Positions 44,907 through 53,672 of a DNA stretch of 64,000 nt are shown in pieces; the stretch's first letter is position 1; each line of letters opens with the position of its first letter. The translations under genes were made by a program, and so were the position numbers. Below the pieces are notes generated by a model that searched no databases, had not been told where the DNA came from, and saw only the letters and a list, made by a program, of their open reading frames with translations. Source of the stretch: Bacteroides salyersiae WAL 10018 = DSM 18765 = JCM 12988 (GTDB lineage: Bacteria; Bacteroidota; Bacteroidia; Bacteroidales; Bacteroidaceae); NCBI RefSeq assembly GCF_000381365.1, contig NZ_KB905466.1, positions 184,744 to 248,743 of the forward strand, read 5' to 3'.

Positions 44907-46112
44907 TTATTCCAGAATTACTACACGATTCAAGAAATCTTTGCCGAACATATTAGCAGTACCACCATAGCCAATGAGTTCCATTTGTTTTTCACTAACT
45001 CCCTCATTCACAAGAGCATCATAAACTGCTTGAGCACGTTTTTCAGACAACTCTTTATTCCATTTTGCACTACCGGTTGCACTGTCACAATATCCTGCGA
45101 TTTTGTACTTCTTATCAGGATTGGCCTTCATCAATTTAGCAGCCAACTGAATGTTGACCTTTCCGTAATCGTCGATCTTAGCACTGCCTATCTTAAAGAA
45201 AACAGCACGCGGACCGGCAACTTCAACTTCTTTCACAACCTCCTGAACAACAGGCTTAGCATTTGCCATCGCGTTTTTAGTATCAGCCAAATCGCTCTGA
45301 GCTTTGGCTAATTCATCGCGATACTTGTTCAACTCGTCGTTAATAGCATTCTGATCGACTTTAGAACTGCAAGAAACAAACTTCTTGCCGCCAAATGTAT
45401 AAGTAGCACCGGCTGTCAGATGAAGGTAACCGTCGGTGTTACCACTGCTATATGCACCCAAAACAGAAGGAGTAACCTGTCCGCGAGCTTCTACGTCGAT
45501 GGCCCATTTCGGATTGATATTGAACTTAGCACCTAAACCAAGACTGGCACCAACTAAACAACGAAGTTCATGACCGGTAGGTCTTGTACGATCATAATCC
45601 AACTCTTTCTTGATAACCGTATGTCCGTCTTCCACCGTCTTATGTTCCGAATAAACGACATCCCAATGGCAATAGTTTTTCACTACATTCATAGAAGGAC
45701 CGGCAAAAAAGTTCAATTCAAATACGCGCCCCGGTTTATAGCCACAGAACAAGTTTGTCAGGTTCAAAGTACCATCCAAATTGATACCAATGTAGTTTTC
45801 TTTTCTTTCCACTTTCGGCGCATTCAAACTCTCAAACGGATAATTTGTTTCCATCTTCGAGCTCCATCCGTATACTTGGCCACGGAATCCCCAGATAGGA
45901 TTAATCAATTTTCCAATTGACAGATTCACCAGAGGGGTAATAGACTTCCCGAATTTAGTATCCGGATTCGTTGTAGCCTGCACTCCACCTCCTACACTGA
46001 TATAGATATTATCCTTCCAGCTCTCGCTGTAGTATTTATCTTTAGTCTGTGCAGAAACAGCAGTTGCAGTTCCAGCTAACAACAGAGATAATATTACTAA
46101 TTTACTATTCAT
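44907..46112 (-). CDS. OmpA-family outer membrane protein (left copy)
   Basis: The 401-residue protein has a signal peptide (ending TAVSAQ), an ~230-residue outer-membrane beta-barrel-like domain, a short coiled-coil-like linker (NDELNKYRDELAKAQSDLADT) and a C-terminal OmpA peptidoglycan-binding domain (KYKIAGYCDSATGSAKWN, then LSEKRAQAVYDALVNEG). The last gene of the left four-gene cassette, it closely resembles the OmpA-family gene ending the right cassette (same length, most residues identical). It probably anchors the cassette products to the cell wall. An OmpA domain at the end of a YjbH-like operon is unusual. Confidence 0.88.
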   Translation of the reverse strand: MNSKLVILSLLLAGTATAVSAQTKDKYYSESWKDNIYISVGGGVQATTNPDTKFGKSITPLVNLSIGKLINPIWGFRGQVYGWSSKMETNYPFESLNAPKVERKENYIGINLDGTLNLTNLFCGYKPGRVFELNFFAGPSMNVVKNYCHWDVVYSEHKTVEDGHTVIKKELDYDRTRPTGHELRCLVGASLGLGAKFNINPKWAIDVEARGQVTPSVLGAYSSGNTDGYLHLTAGATYTFGGKKFVSCSSKVDQNAINDELNKYRDELAKAQSDLADTKNAMANAKPVVQEVVKEVEVAGPRAVFFKIGSAKIDDYGKVNIQLAAKLMKANPDKKYKIAGYCDSATGSAKWNKELSEKRAQAVYDALVNEGVSEKQMELIGYGGTANMFGKDFLNRVVILE

Positions 46113-46171
46113 TTTTTCTCTTTATTAATAAATTCAACTCTTCTTATTCATATCCGCTCTTTACCATCATT

Positions 46172-46915
46172 TCATTTCAGACAAAATCTGAACATCAATC
46201 CGCCGGTGAGGTATTTCATTCTCTGCAGCTCCACCTGTGCATGCAAATGATTAAAAAGCAAATAAGTGGCTCCCATCGCAAAATCTTTGGAATCGTATTC
46301 GGCTATCAATCGTAGCTGCGGATGAAAAGACGGATTATAACTAATTCCGGCAGCCACACCATTCAATTTATAATCTTTTCTTCGATTATATAAATAAGAA
46401 AGGTGTATCCCTATCGTCTCTTTTCCTATATCCACATGCTTGGAAGCGGCAATATAGAAACGACTGTAATATCCGTTCCCCCGTTCTGAAGCAATTACAT
46501 CTCCCGAGGATGTAAATGGATCAGAAGTTCCCAACACGACGGCAGGTGTATATTTCCAAAACTGTCCTTCTTTCAATGCTCGCAAACGAACCGAAAAATA
46601 CCGGTCCTGATTCGTAAAGCCTGTATAACCGTAAGGCTTCAGCCCCAATGCTTCCGCTTTGAAAAGCGTACAAGTATAGGCAACTTCCAACCATGGCATA
46701 ATGGTTACATTCAGGTAATAATTGTACGTATGGTAATACCACGTAGGAGGAGTTATCTCCTTATTTAAAAAATTAGCACCCAACATTACTGTCTTATCCT
46801 TTTGCATTTCCGCTGAAGGGGCATGCAGCAATCCTGTAGTACCATAGGTCAATTGAGCCGAAAGCATAAATGTACAGCACAAGCATACCAAAGTGGTTAT
46901 GATTCGTTTTAGCAT
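46172..46915 (-). CDS. YjbH N-terminal-half-like outer membrane protein (left copy)
   Basis: The 247-residue protein has a signal peptide (ending FMLSAQ). The pattern LTYGTTGLLHAPSAEMQ...VMLGANF, then NYYLNVTIMPWLEVAYTCTL and RYFSVRLRALKEGQFW, matches the N-terminal part of YjbH exopolysaccharide-associated proteins. The second half (YSRFYIAASKHVD, LRLIAEYDSKDF) continues that domain. It is nearly identical in protein sequence to the right copy at 56861-57604, while the DNA differs at many synonymous sites, so purifying selection acts on both. The exact function is unknown; YjbH relatives belong to exopolysaccharide export systems. Confidence 0.75.
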   Translation of the reverse strand: MLKRIITTLVCLCCTFMLSAQLTYGTTGLLHAPSAEMQKDKTVMLGANFLNKEITPPTWYYHTYNYYLNVTIMPWLEVAYTCTLFKAEALGLKPYGYTGFTNQDRYFSVRLRALKEGQFWKYTPAVVLGTSDPFTSSGDVIASERGNGYYSRFYIAASKHVDIGKETIGIHLSYLYNRRKDYKLNGVAAGISYNPSFHPQLRLIAEYDSKDFAMGATYLLFNHLHAQVELQRMKYLTGGLMFRFCLK

Positions 46916-46966
46916 TTATTTCTACTTTATTATTTATACTTTCGGTTCAAAAATCAGTATATCTTA

Positions 46967-49417
46967 TTATTCGCCTACAATGATACCGCCTCCGGCATTC
47001 AAATCATTGCCATGACCATGACTGTGACCGATATGTGTCATGTCTTTCTCCAAAGTAACCACCTTCAAGTATTCAACTGTAAGAACATTAAATTGGATCT
47101 GAATATTGTTTACAGTAACAGTACAAGGTTTTGTAACTTCTTTAGTTTCAACAGAAACAGAGTTCAACAGAGTAAATGCCGGAACTTTAATATCTCCTTC
47201 AAGCGTTACCGTTTCAAACTCCTTCTTAACGTCTGCATAAGCATCCTGAATAGCGGTAAGCACTACATTCTGCACATTCTCATTAGAGAATTTCTGTTTC
47301 ACTTCTGCTACTAACTGATCATAATTCTCATATTTAACACCCGCTTTCAAACCAGTACAAGTCACATGAACATCAATTTCTACATCATTATTATTCATGC
47401 GTCCTACAGGGAATGAAGTATAATCACTCTTCACAACTCCTGATTCTTCTGAGATACCTAAATCAATAGCTGCGCGGAATTTAGAGAAGTGCTCAATATT
47501 CATCGTGTAAACACCACCTGACAGTTTAACCCCCTTATCACCCTTCGGATCAAGAGACCATACTCCGTCAGTTCCTTCATATTCCAGATTAAGATCACCC
47601 AACTGACCGTTATAATCATCAGCAAAGCTAATAAGCAACGGATTTCCAGCAAATGCCAGGCCATCAGGCAAACCGATATAGCTACGAATTGACAATGGCG
47701 TAGTTCCTGTTTTATCATTATCGCCCGGAGCAGCTTCATCAGCCAAGTTTCTAACCAAAATCAGAGTTGCATCTGCCGGAGTAATCACTGTATTTTCTTT
47801 CAAAGTAACAGTAGTACCGTCGGCCATAATATTAGATACAGTCTCAAGCACCTTACCATTTGAATCAACATCCGGTATTATTGTACCTGTAGCGCCCTCA
47901 CCGGCTTCGATCACCTCTTTACCATTCTCAACCTTACATGGGTAAGATAAAACCTGATAATAAGCAGTAACATCCGTTATGGTAACTTTTCCCTTTGCTG
48001 CAATCACTCCGGTAGCTGTCGAGTTAACCACTTCCGAATAAATGGTATAAGAAGAAGCGGCATCTTTTTCAACTGTAAAATCAAAATTAGAACTATTATA
48101 AACAGGCTGAATATTAGCGCCTTCCAGTCTTATTACTTGTGATTCAGCCAAAACTCCATATTTATCTACAGTTGCACCGTAAATTCTAACATATTCAATT
48201 TCCGGCTTTTCTTCTTTTACCATTTCAATATCGATCACACGATATACTTTATCACCGGCCTTGCCATATACCACTTCCAAAGCTACTTTGACTTCTGCCT
48301 TCTGATATCCGGTTGCAGTTGCAGTAACAGTATAAATACCTGCATCATAAGAAGCCTGAATTGCAGCACCATTTATTTTCACCTCGGCAGTTACCGGAAG
48401 TTTCGTATCTGCATCAACTACGTTTACATCCAATACATAAGGCAATTTTACAGTAGCCTCTTCACCTATTTCAGTAAATACCAATATACAATCGTAATTT
48501 CCACCATCTGCATTAATCTCAGCCGATTTAATTTCAGTAGCCCCTTTTTTAGCACCAACCTGATAAGTCACATCAGCCTTTTCCACAGTAAAGCGGAATT
48601 CACTGGCAGCAGAAATAGTTTTTGCAACCTGTCCATCTGCATACAATACAATTTCGTCAGCCTCAAGCGCCTTACCGTTTTTATCTGTTACCGCACCGGA
48701 AATATTGATATAAACAGGTTCCGTAATAGTAACCGGTTCAACCAACAGTACAATAGCCTTGCTGATTACATTATTTTCACCTTTTTCTACCTGCATAGCC
48801 GGAAGGCTCACAACTGTTACACTTGAATAATACTTATCATTAGCAGCAGTTTTCACAAGATATTCACCTGCTGCATATTTACCCTCACTATTCGCTGCAG
48901 GAGTTACTTCGGGAGTAATACCTTCAATAACTGCTCCTGTCTGTGCATCCTTCACAGCAAATGTAAGATCATATACAACGTCTACATATTCTTTTGCAGG
49001 AATATCCTTTTTCATAACAACCGACAGAGGATATACTACAGTTTGCCCATCTTCTATTTTAGCAACAGATACAGTTCTTTTAGCATCTTTATATCCTTCA
49101 GCTTTGAAAATCAAATTCACCACTTTCTCACTCTCAGTAAATTTGCTGATTTTTACAGCATACGAACCGTCACCTAAGATAGTAGCAGTACCAACATTTG
49201 TTTCAACTGCTGTTAAGTTAACACCATCACCCGTTTCAATATCTGTGACAGATCCTGAAATTGTATAAGCAGCATCCGGTAGTGTAACAGTTTCGCCGGG
49301 CTTACTGGCATCCAGTCCGTCCTCTTTGTAACATCCGGTCATTAACGCCCCGGACAAAGCTAAAGTGAGTAGCGCTATCCTTGCACTCACAACACCTAAA
49401 AAACTTTTCTTTTTCAT
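46967..49417 (-). CDS. Large surface lipoprotein, variant A, with His-rich C-terminal tail
   Basis: The 816-residue protein has a lipoprotein signal (LSGALMTGC, Cys29) followed by acidic residues, suggesting surface display. It then has several carboxypeptidase-regulatory/Ig-like beta domains (AYTISGSVTDIETGDG, INISGAVTDKNGKAL). A conserved C-terminal region contains FSKFRAAIDLG and ends HIGHSHGHGNDLNAGGGIIV. The right-hand homologue (1051 aa) shares the signal, the C-terminal third and the tail but diverges in the middle. The His/Gly tail could bind a metal; that is inference. I do not recognise a functional family. The gene lies 10 bp after the stop of the YjbH-C-like gene, inside one operon. 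Confidence 0.75.
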   Translation of the reverse strand: MKKKSFLGVVSARIALLTLALSGALMTGCYKEDGLDASKPGETVTLPDAAYTISGSVTDIETGDGVNLTAVETNVGTATILGDGSYAVKISKFTESEKVVNLIFKAEGYKDAKRTVSVAKIEDGQTVVYPLSVVMKKDIPAKEYVDVVYDLTFAVKDAQTGAVIEGITPEVTPAANSEGKYAAGEYLVKTAANDKYYSSVTVVSLPAMQVEKGENNVISKAIVLLVEPVTITEPVYINISGAVTDKNGKALEADEIVLYADGQVAKTISAASEFRFTVEKADVTYQVGAKKGATEIKSAEINADGGNYDCILVFTEIGEEATVKLPYVLDVNVVDADTKLPVTAEVKINGAAIQASYDAGIYTVTATATGYQKAEVKVALEVVYGKAGDKVYRVIDIEMVKEEKPEIEYVRIYGATVDKYGVLAESQVIRLEGANIQPVYNSSNFDFTVEKDAASSYTIYSEVVNSTATGVIAAKGKVTITDVTAYYQVLSYPCKVENGKEVIEAGEGATGTIIPDVDSNGKVLETVSNIMADGTTVTLKENTVITPADATLILVRNLADEAAPGDNDKTGTTPLSIRSYIGLPDGLAFAGNPLLISFADDYNGQLGDLNLEYEGTDGVWSLDPKGDKGVKLSGGVYTMNIEHFSKFRAAIDLGISEESGVVKSDYTSFPVGRMNNNDVEIDVHVTCTGLKAGVKYENYDQLVAEVKQKFSNENVQNVVLTAIQDAYADVKKEFETVTLEGDIKVPAFTLLNSVSVETKEVTKPCTVTVNNIQIQFNVLTVEYLKVVTLEKDMTHIGHSHGHGNDLNAGGGIIVGE

Positions 49418-49475
49418 CTCAATAAAATTAAAAATTTAGTAATTCTGATTTAATAAAATATGGATTAAAACTATT
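49401..49475. repeat. 75-bp perfect inverted repeat, left arm
   Basis: These 75 bases are the exact reverse complement of 53598-53672. The arm spans the end of gene 1 and the first six codons of the lipoprotein gene (MKKKS plus one codon). It is the longest identical block I find between the two cassettes and would be a natural crossover site. Confidence 0.9.
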
Positions 49476-50651
49476 TGCTTGCATAATGTTAGCTCCTGGA
49501 TTCGCCCGGTATCCCTGATAATAATATCGTTCATTCCCCGCATTATACGCTATTCCCATATTCTTTGAAGGCGTAACACGCGGAATATATCCCTTTCTTT
49601 TATATCTGTAAGGCGGCAAAGCTATTTGAAAACGAAAACCACCATTTGCTTTTACGCCATCTGCTTTCATGGCATAAAACCCGATAGAGGCATAACGGAA
49701 ATGTCTGATCACATCCAACCGTATGCCTTTTTCACCTAATAAATATTGTTCAGCCTTTAATGTGGTCTGAACGTTGTATTCCGGCCAATAAAAACTCCCA
49801 CCGACACTCCACGTCACCCTCCGCTTGGTGCCGTATATCAATTCAAAGCCATCCCAATAATAAGCTGCAGTTACCCCCAACCTACCCTCTACACTGAAAC
49901 GTTCGTTTTTAAATGGATGAAACAATTTTAAATCCGCTCCATATCGCCCAGCATTGAAAGTACCTACCTCCAACGTGCCCCATATATTATAAGGCAACCG
50001 TACCGTTTGCTGTAGTGTCAGAAACCCCGGATGGATTTTCCCCAACCGATCACCATAACCATCATTGTATACCGGAAACACCATCTGAGCCGTTAATTTC
50101 ATCCCTTTCCAAAAAGAAACTTCAATAGCTGGTGATAAATTGAACAAAACTTGGTATATTTGCGTTAATACTAAGTTTTTCAATGACAATTCGGGATAGA
50201 CCACAACATCTACCTTAAATAGAGAACTATTCAAGCCATTACCTTTGATTAGTTTCCTCCAGTTATCTCCAAGATTATAGCTCACTACCCAATCCTGGCG
50301 ATTGACTTCGGGGATACTGTCACCGATAACGGGTTGATAATAAAGAGAAATTTGAGGTACATTATTGTCAAGTATAATTATTCGACATGGCTTTTTCTCC
50401 GGTAAACCCATCCTTTGAACAACATCAACAGCTTTACCGAGTCCTACCCCATTTAAACGATATGCAGCATTTTCCATAACATACACACGTTCTTTATCGT
50501 TCTCATGCCAACCTACGTTTTCAAATCCCATACCAACTAATACATCAACAGTCTCTTCACCTGTCTGACACACACCTTTTAAGGGAAGCAAACAGAAAAG
50601 AAAGATCGCTATATAACGCGTTATATTGTTATGTATCAAGTTTGTATTCAT
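49428..50651 (-). CDS. YjbH C-terminal-half-like outer membrane protein (intact left copy)
   Basis: The 407-residue protein has a signal peptide (ending LPLKGVCQ), an N-terminal region of ~110 residues and a beta-barrel-like region. The blocks LLGEKGIRLDVIRHFRYASIGFY and GGFRFQIALPPYRYKRKG resemble the C-terminal barrel of YjbH. It is the first gene of the left cassette and the only copy with a complete 5' end and a good promoter. The homologue at 52668-53645 lacks the first ~120 residues. With the 247-residue protein two genes downstream, it looks like a YjbH protein divided into two genes. Role in surface polymer export is inferred from the family. Confidence 0.75.
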   Translation of the reverse strand: MNTNLIHNNITRYIAIFLFCLLPLKGVCQTGEETVDVLVGMGFENVGWHENDKERVYVMENAAYRLNGVGLGKAVDVVQRMGLPEKKPCRIIILDNNVPQISLYYQPVIGDSIPEVNRQDWVVSYNLGDNWRKLIKGNGLNSSLFKVDVVVYPELSLKNLVLTQIYQVLFNLSPAIEVSFWKGMKLTAQMVFPVYNDGYGDRLGKIHPGFLTLQQTVRLPYNIWGTLEVGTFNAGRYGADLKLFHPFKNERFSVEGRLGVTAAYYWDGFELIYGTKRRVTWSVGGSFYWPEYNVQTTLKAEQYLLGEKGIRLDVIRHFRYASIGFYAMKADGVKANGGFRFQIALPPYRYKRKGYIPRVTPSKNMGIAYNAGNERYYYQGYRANPGANIMQANSFNPYFIKSELLNF

Positions 50652-50717
50652 GTAAGAGATCCTATATCCTCATCCTTTTATTTTCACTTATCACTTGCAA
50701 TGTTGCAAAACACGTTA

Positions 50718-50748
50718 CAAAAATAGAGACATTTTTAATAATAGCAAA
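50718..50748 (-). promoter_or_regulatory. Promoter of the left (intact) surface cassette
   Basis: On the minus strand TTTG (50745-50748) and TATTTTTG (50718-50725) are 19 bp apart, matching the Bacteroidetes consensus, 67 bp before the ATG at 50651. No equivalent precedes the truncated right copy. Confidence 0.7.
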
Positions 50749-50970
50749 GAATCTTACACTAAAAATTAAAATATTGTATCATTTTTTTTTATCCATATTG
50801 CTCTAATTTGAAAAACAAGCCACTTAACATTGCAAAATATTCGATAAATGACTTTTTTAATACCAAAATACAACTGAAAACGAAAAAATATTTTATTCCA
50901 TTTTCGATCTTTAGCTAAAACAGAGATTAATTGTAATATGTTGTGAAATATTATTGCATAAGGAAAGCAA

Positions 50971-51002
50971 TTGCGGATTAAAATTAAAAATATGTACTTT
51001 TG
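50971..51002 (+). promoter_or_regulatory. Rightward promoter-like site inside the putative invertible segment
   Basis: TTG and TACTTTTG are 21 bp apart and fit the consensus. The -7 box is embedded in an imperfect inverted repeat (AATATGTACTTTT with AAAATACATATT, 50989-51020). Transcription would run antisense through the recombinase gene toward the right cassette. Confidence 0.4.
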
Positions 51003-51106
51003 AGATACAAAATACATATTTAGCTAAAAATTAAATACGTACTTTATATATACAAAGGTACACACTTTGGGCCGTAAAAATAACAGTTATCGCGATATAT
51101 TGATTA

Positions 51107-52255
51107 TCAGATTTGTGTCAGATCGGGTATTAAATCAATTGCTTTGCTTTTGGTTTCGTCGACAATCTTTGCATAGATTTGAGTTGTTTGAATATTTGTA
51201 TGTCCCAACAGTTTAGAAACTGTATAAAGATCTGCTCCCAATGTAATCATCATTGTTGCATGTGTATGCCTTGCCACATGAAAGGTTATATGTTTATTGA
51301 TACCGGCAGCTTGGGCCCAACGCGATAAGATCTCATTTGTCCTTCCCAATGATATCAAGTCATGGAAAATAATATCTGTATCTAATGCGCCATTGCGTTT
51401 GGGTAACTGTTTTAAAGCCTCTTTGCTAAGAGGTAAAGAAATAACTTCTTGGGTCTTTTGTTGCACTATATGTAGCTGGGTTTTACCCATATTATCTCTT
51501 TTAAGATTCCCCCACGTCAGAGCAACAATATCACAATGCCTTAACCCGCAAAAGCAACTGAAAAGAAAGGCCTGTTTCAGTGTTTTATTGTAGAAATCCG
51601 TTTGAGACAGGGCTTTAAGTTCTTCAATGGTCAGGAACTCCCGTTCTGTCTTTTTTCTTTTAGGTTTGTCTTCATTTCTTATCTTGTTCATAGGATTTAA
51701 GAGCAAAATATCTTCAACAACAGCATAGTTTAGACAGTAATTCAGCTCTTTAAAATAACAGACTTGTGTGTTGGCGCTAATTTTCTTTTCTTTTCTGCTA
51801 TGTTCTTGATTAGCTGTACTTAAGTATTTTATAAATTTTAAAATATATTCCTTATCTATATTTTTTAATAAAATACCTTTTTTGTCATATCGTTGAAGAT
51901 GATAAATCAACGTATTCATCAACGTTTTCTTTGATTTTTTTACAGAGTCTCTGTGTGCCAGATACTGGATATAATCTGTGAGTGATATGTTTAACCTCTT
52001 CTTATTCAAATTAAAGCCATATTTACCGTTTTGTAATGCTACGATTTTTTCAGCTTTGATAGCATTAGCTAACCTTAATGTTTCTGCATTTCTTTCTTTA
52101 TCGACTTTACTGCGTTCGGGGATTATATAAAGTTTTAAAAATTCATATTTTCTCTTTCCATTTATGTAGATGTCGAGGTAAAGAGAATAACATCCGTTTA
52201 GCAATTCTTTTGTCCGAAGCCTTATCGGCTCTTTTATTTTAATTTCTTTTTTCAT
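51107..52255 (-). CDS. Tyrosine site-specific recombinase between the inverted cassettes
   Basis: The 382-residue protein has an N-terminal arm-binding-like domain (residues ~10-95), a SAM-like core-binding domain (~96-195) and the catalytic domain. Catalytic residues are visible: Arg239 (FCGLRHCDI), Lys267 (QQKTQEV), His326 and Arg329 (FHVARHTHATM), His352 (LLGHTN) and Tyr361 (TTQIYAKI). Bacteroides enzymes of this build act as integrases of mobile elements or as invertases (Tsr-type) of surface-gene loci. The position exactly between two inverted copies of a surface operon, with no other mobile genes, favours an invertase role. This is inferred. Confidence 0.88.
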   Translation of the reverse strand: MKKEIKIKEPIRLRTKELLNGCYSLYLDIYINGKRKYEFLKLYIIPERSKVDKERNAETLRLANAIKAEKIVALQNGKYGFNLNKKRLNISLTDYIQYLAHRDSVKKSKKTLMNTLIYHLQRYDKKGILLKNIDKEYILKFIKYLSTANQEHSRKEKKISANTQVCYFKELNYCLNYAVVEDILLLNPMNKIRNEDKPKRKKTEREFLTIEELKALSQTDFYNKTLKQAFLFSCFCGLRHCDIVALTWGNLKRDNMGKTQLHIVQQKTQEVISLPLSKEALKQLPKRNGALDTDIIFHDLISLGRTNEILSRWAQAAGINKHITFHVARHTHATMMITLGADLYTVSKLLGHTNIQTTQIYAKIVDETKSKAIDLIPDLTQI

Positions 52256-52667
52256 TTTAGAATCCTTTCCATGTAATTAATGCATACAGCTCTACATAGG
52301 GAGTAACAAGTCAGTAACATCCTGTGTCGTGGATGATTAAGAAAGTGTTACCGGCTTTTATTATTTTCAAGAAAATAAAAAATGCTCTTTCGGTTAAAAT
52401 ACAATGAATAATTTATTCAAAGTGCCCTGTAATGTATTGTGCGTCGCCATTTGTTTTTGCTATTCCTTTTTTAAATAAATCAAGTGTAGAAAAAAATTCC
52501 TCTTTTACCATAAAAATAGAAATATCAAATTGGTAACAAATATAACGTTATTATAGGTAATAAACGCACTTTTTATTCTTTTTTATTTTTTACCTGATGA
52601 ACATTTAATATTCAGTTATATAACAGTTTAGTTTCGTAAAATTTCTTCTTTTATATCGTTATTCCCA
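52256..52667. other. Non-coding gap between the recombinase gene and the truncated cassette gene
   Basis: Read on the minus strand, a TATATTTG box (52537-52544) could start the recombinase transcript with a ~280-nt leader, though no -33 TTG accompanies it. In the plus direction I find no TAnnTTTG box before the truncated gene. Homology to the left cassette begins at about 52669. Confidence 0.6.
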
Positions 52668-53645
52668 TATCCGGAGAAAAAGCCATGCCGGCTAATCATA
52701 TTAGACAACAACATTCCACAGATTTCCCTTTACTATCAACCAATTAGCGAAGATAGTACATCTAATGTCAACCGTCAAGACTGGGAGGTAAGTTACAACT
52801 TAGGTAAGAATTGGAAGCAAGCAATCAGAGAAAAGAGAAAAAACAGTTCGCTATTCAAAGTAGATATCACTGTATACCCGGAACTTTCACTTAAAAACCT
52901 GGTAATTACACAAATATACCAAGTATTACTTAATCTGTCACCGGCCATAGAAGTTTCTTTTTGGAAAGGAATGAAATTAACAGCACAGATGGTGTTTCCG
53001 GTATACAATGATGGCTATGGAAATCGCTTGGGAAAAATCCATCCGGGATTTCTAACGCTACAACAAACGGTACGCCTACCTTATAATATATGGGGGACAT
53101 TGACAGTAGGAGCATTTAACGGAGACCGGTACGGAGGTGATTTGAAATTATTTCATCCATTTAAAAACGAACACTTCAGTATAGAAGCCAGATTGGGTGT
53201 TACCGGAACTTATTATTGGGACGGTTTTAGCTGTACCTATGGCACAAAACGAAGGATTACTTGGAGCATCGGAGGGAGTTTTTATTGGCCGGAATACAAT
53301 ATTCAGACTACATTAAAGGCTGAACAATATTTATTAGGCGAAAAAGGCATGCGGTTGGATGTGATCAGACATTTCCGTTATACTTCTATCGGTTTTTACG
53401 CCATGAAAGCAAAAGGGGCAAAATCGAATGGTGGCTTTCGTTTTCAAGTAGCATTGCCTCCTTATAAATATAAGAGGAGAGGATATATCCCGCGTATTAC
53501 ACCATCCCACAACATGGGGATAGCTTACAACGCAGGAAATGAACGATATTACTACATGGGATACCGTACGAATCCAAGCGAAAACATAATGCAAAATAAT
53601 AGTTTTAATCCATATTTTATTAAATCAGAATTACTAAATTTTTAA
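52668..53645 (+). pseudogene. 5'-truncated copy of the YjbH C-half-like gene (right cassette)
   Basis: In-frame homology to the intact left gene starts abruptly at PEKKPCR (about residue 91 of the left protein) and continues to the same stop (YFIKSELLNF). The signal peptide, start codon and promoter region are missing. An internal ATG at 52971 would give 224 residues without a signal peptide, so the product could not reach the outer membrane. The reading frame has no stops across ~325 codons, which suggests recent loss or that the sequence is periodically joined to an intact 5' end. The second option fits an inversion or recombination model. Confidence 0.75.
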
Positions 53646-53672
53646 TTTTATTGAGATGAAAAAGAAAAGTTT
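53598..53672. repeat. 75-bp perfect inverted repeat, right arm
   Basis: Exact reverse complement of 49401-49475; the two arms enclose 4122 bp holding the intact head gene, the recombinase gene and the truncated head gene. Flanking positions immediately diverge (four of the ten bases on the upstream side differ). Confidence 0.9.

Larger units (their letters stand above)
50652..51106. other. AT-rich gap between the left cassette and the recombinase gene
   Basis: No gene is supported. It contains the cassette promoter (50718-50748), a plus-strand promoter match (TTG 50971-50973, TACTTTTG 50995-51002) within an imperfect inverted repeat (50989-51020), and a minus-strand TACCTTTG at 51053-51060 just beyond the recombinase stop. 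Confidence 0.6.

Noticed and set aside
51107..52255. Integrated mobile element around the tyrosine recombinase
   Set aside because: No transfer, replication or cargo genes, no attachment-site duplication and no tRNA target are nearby; the flanking sequences are the two inverted cassettes.
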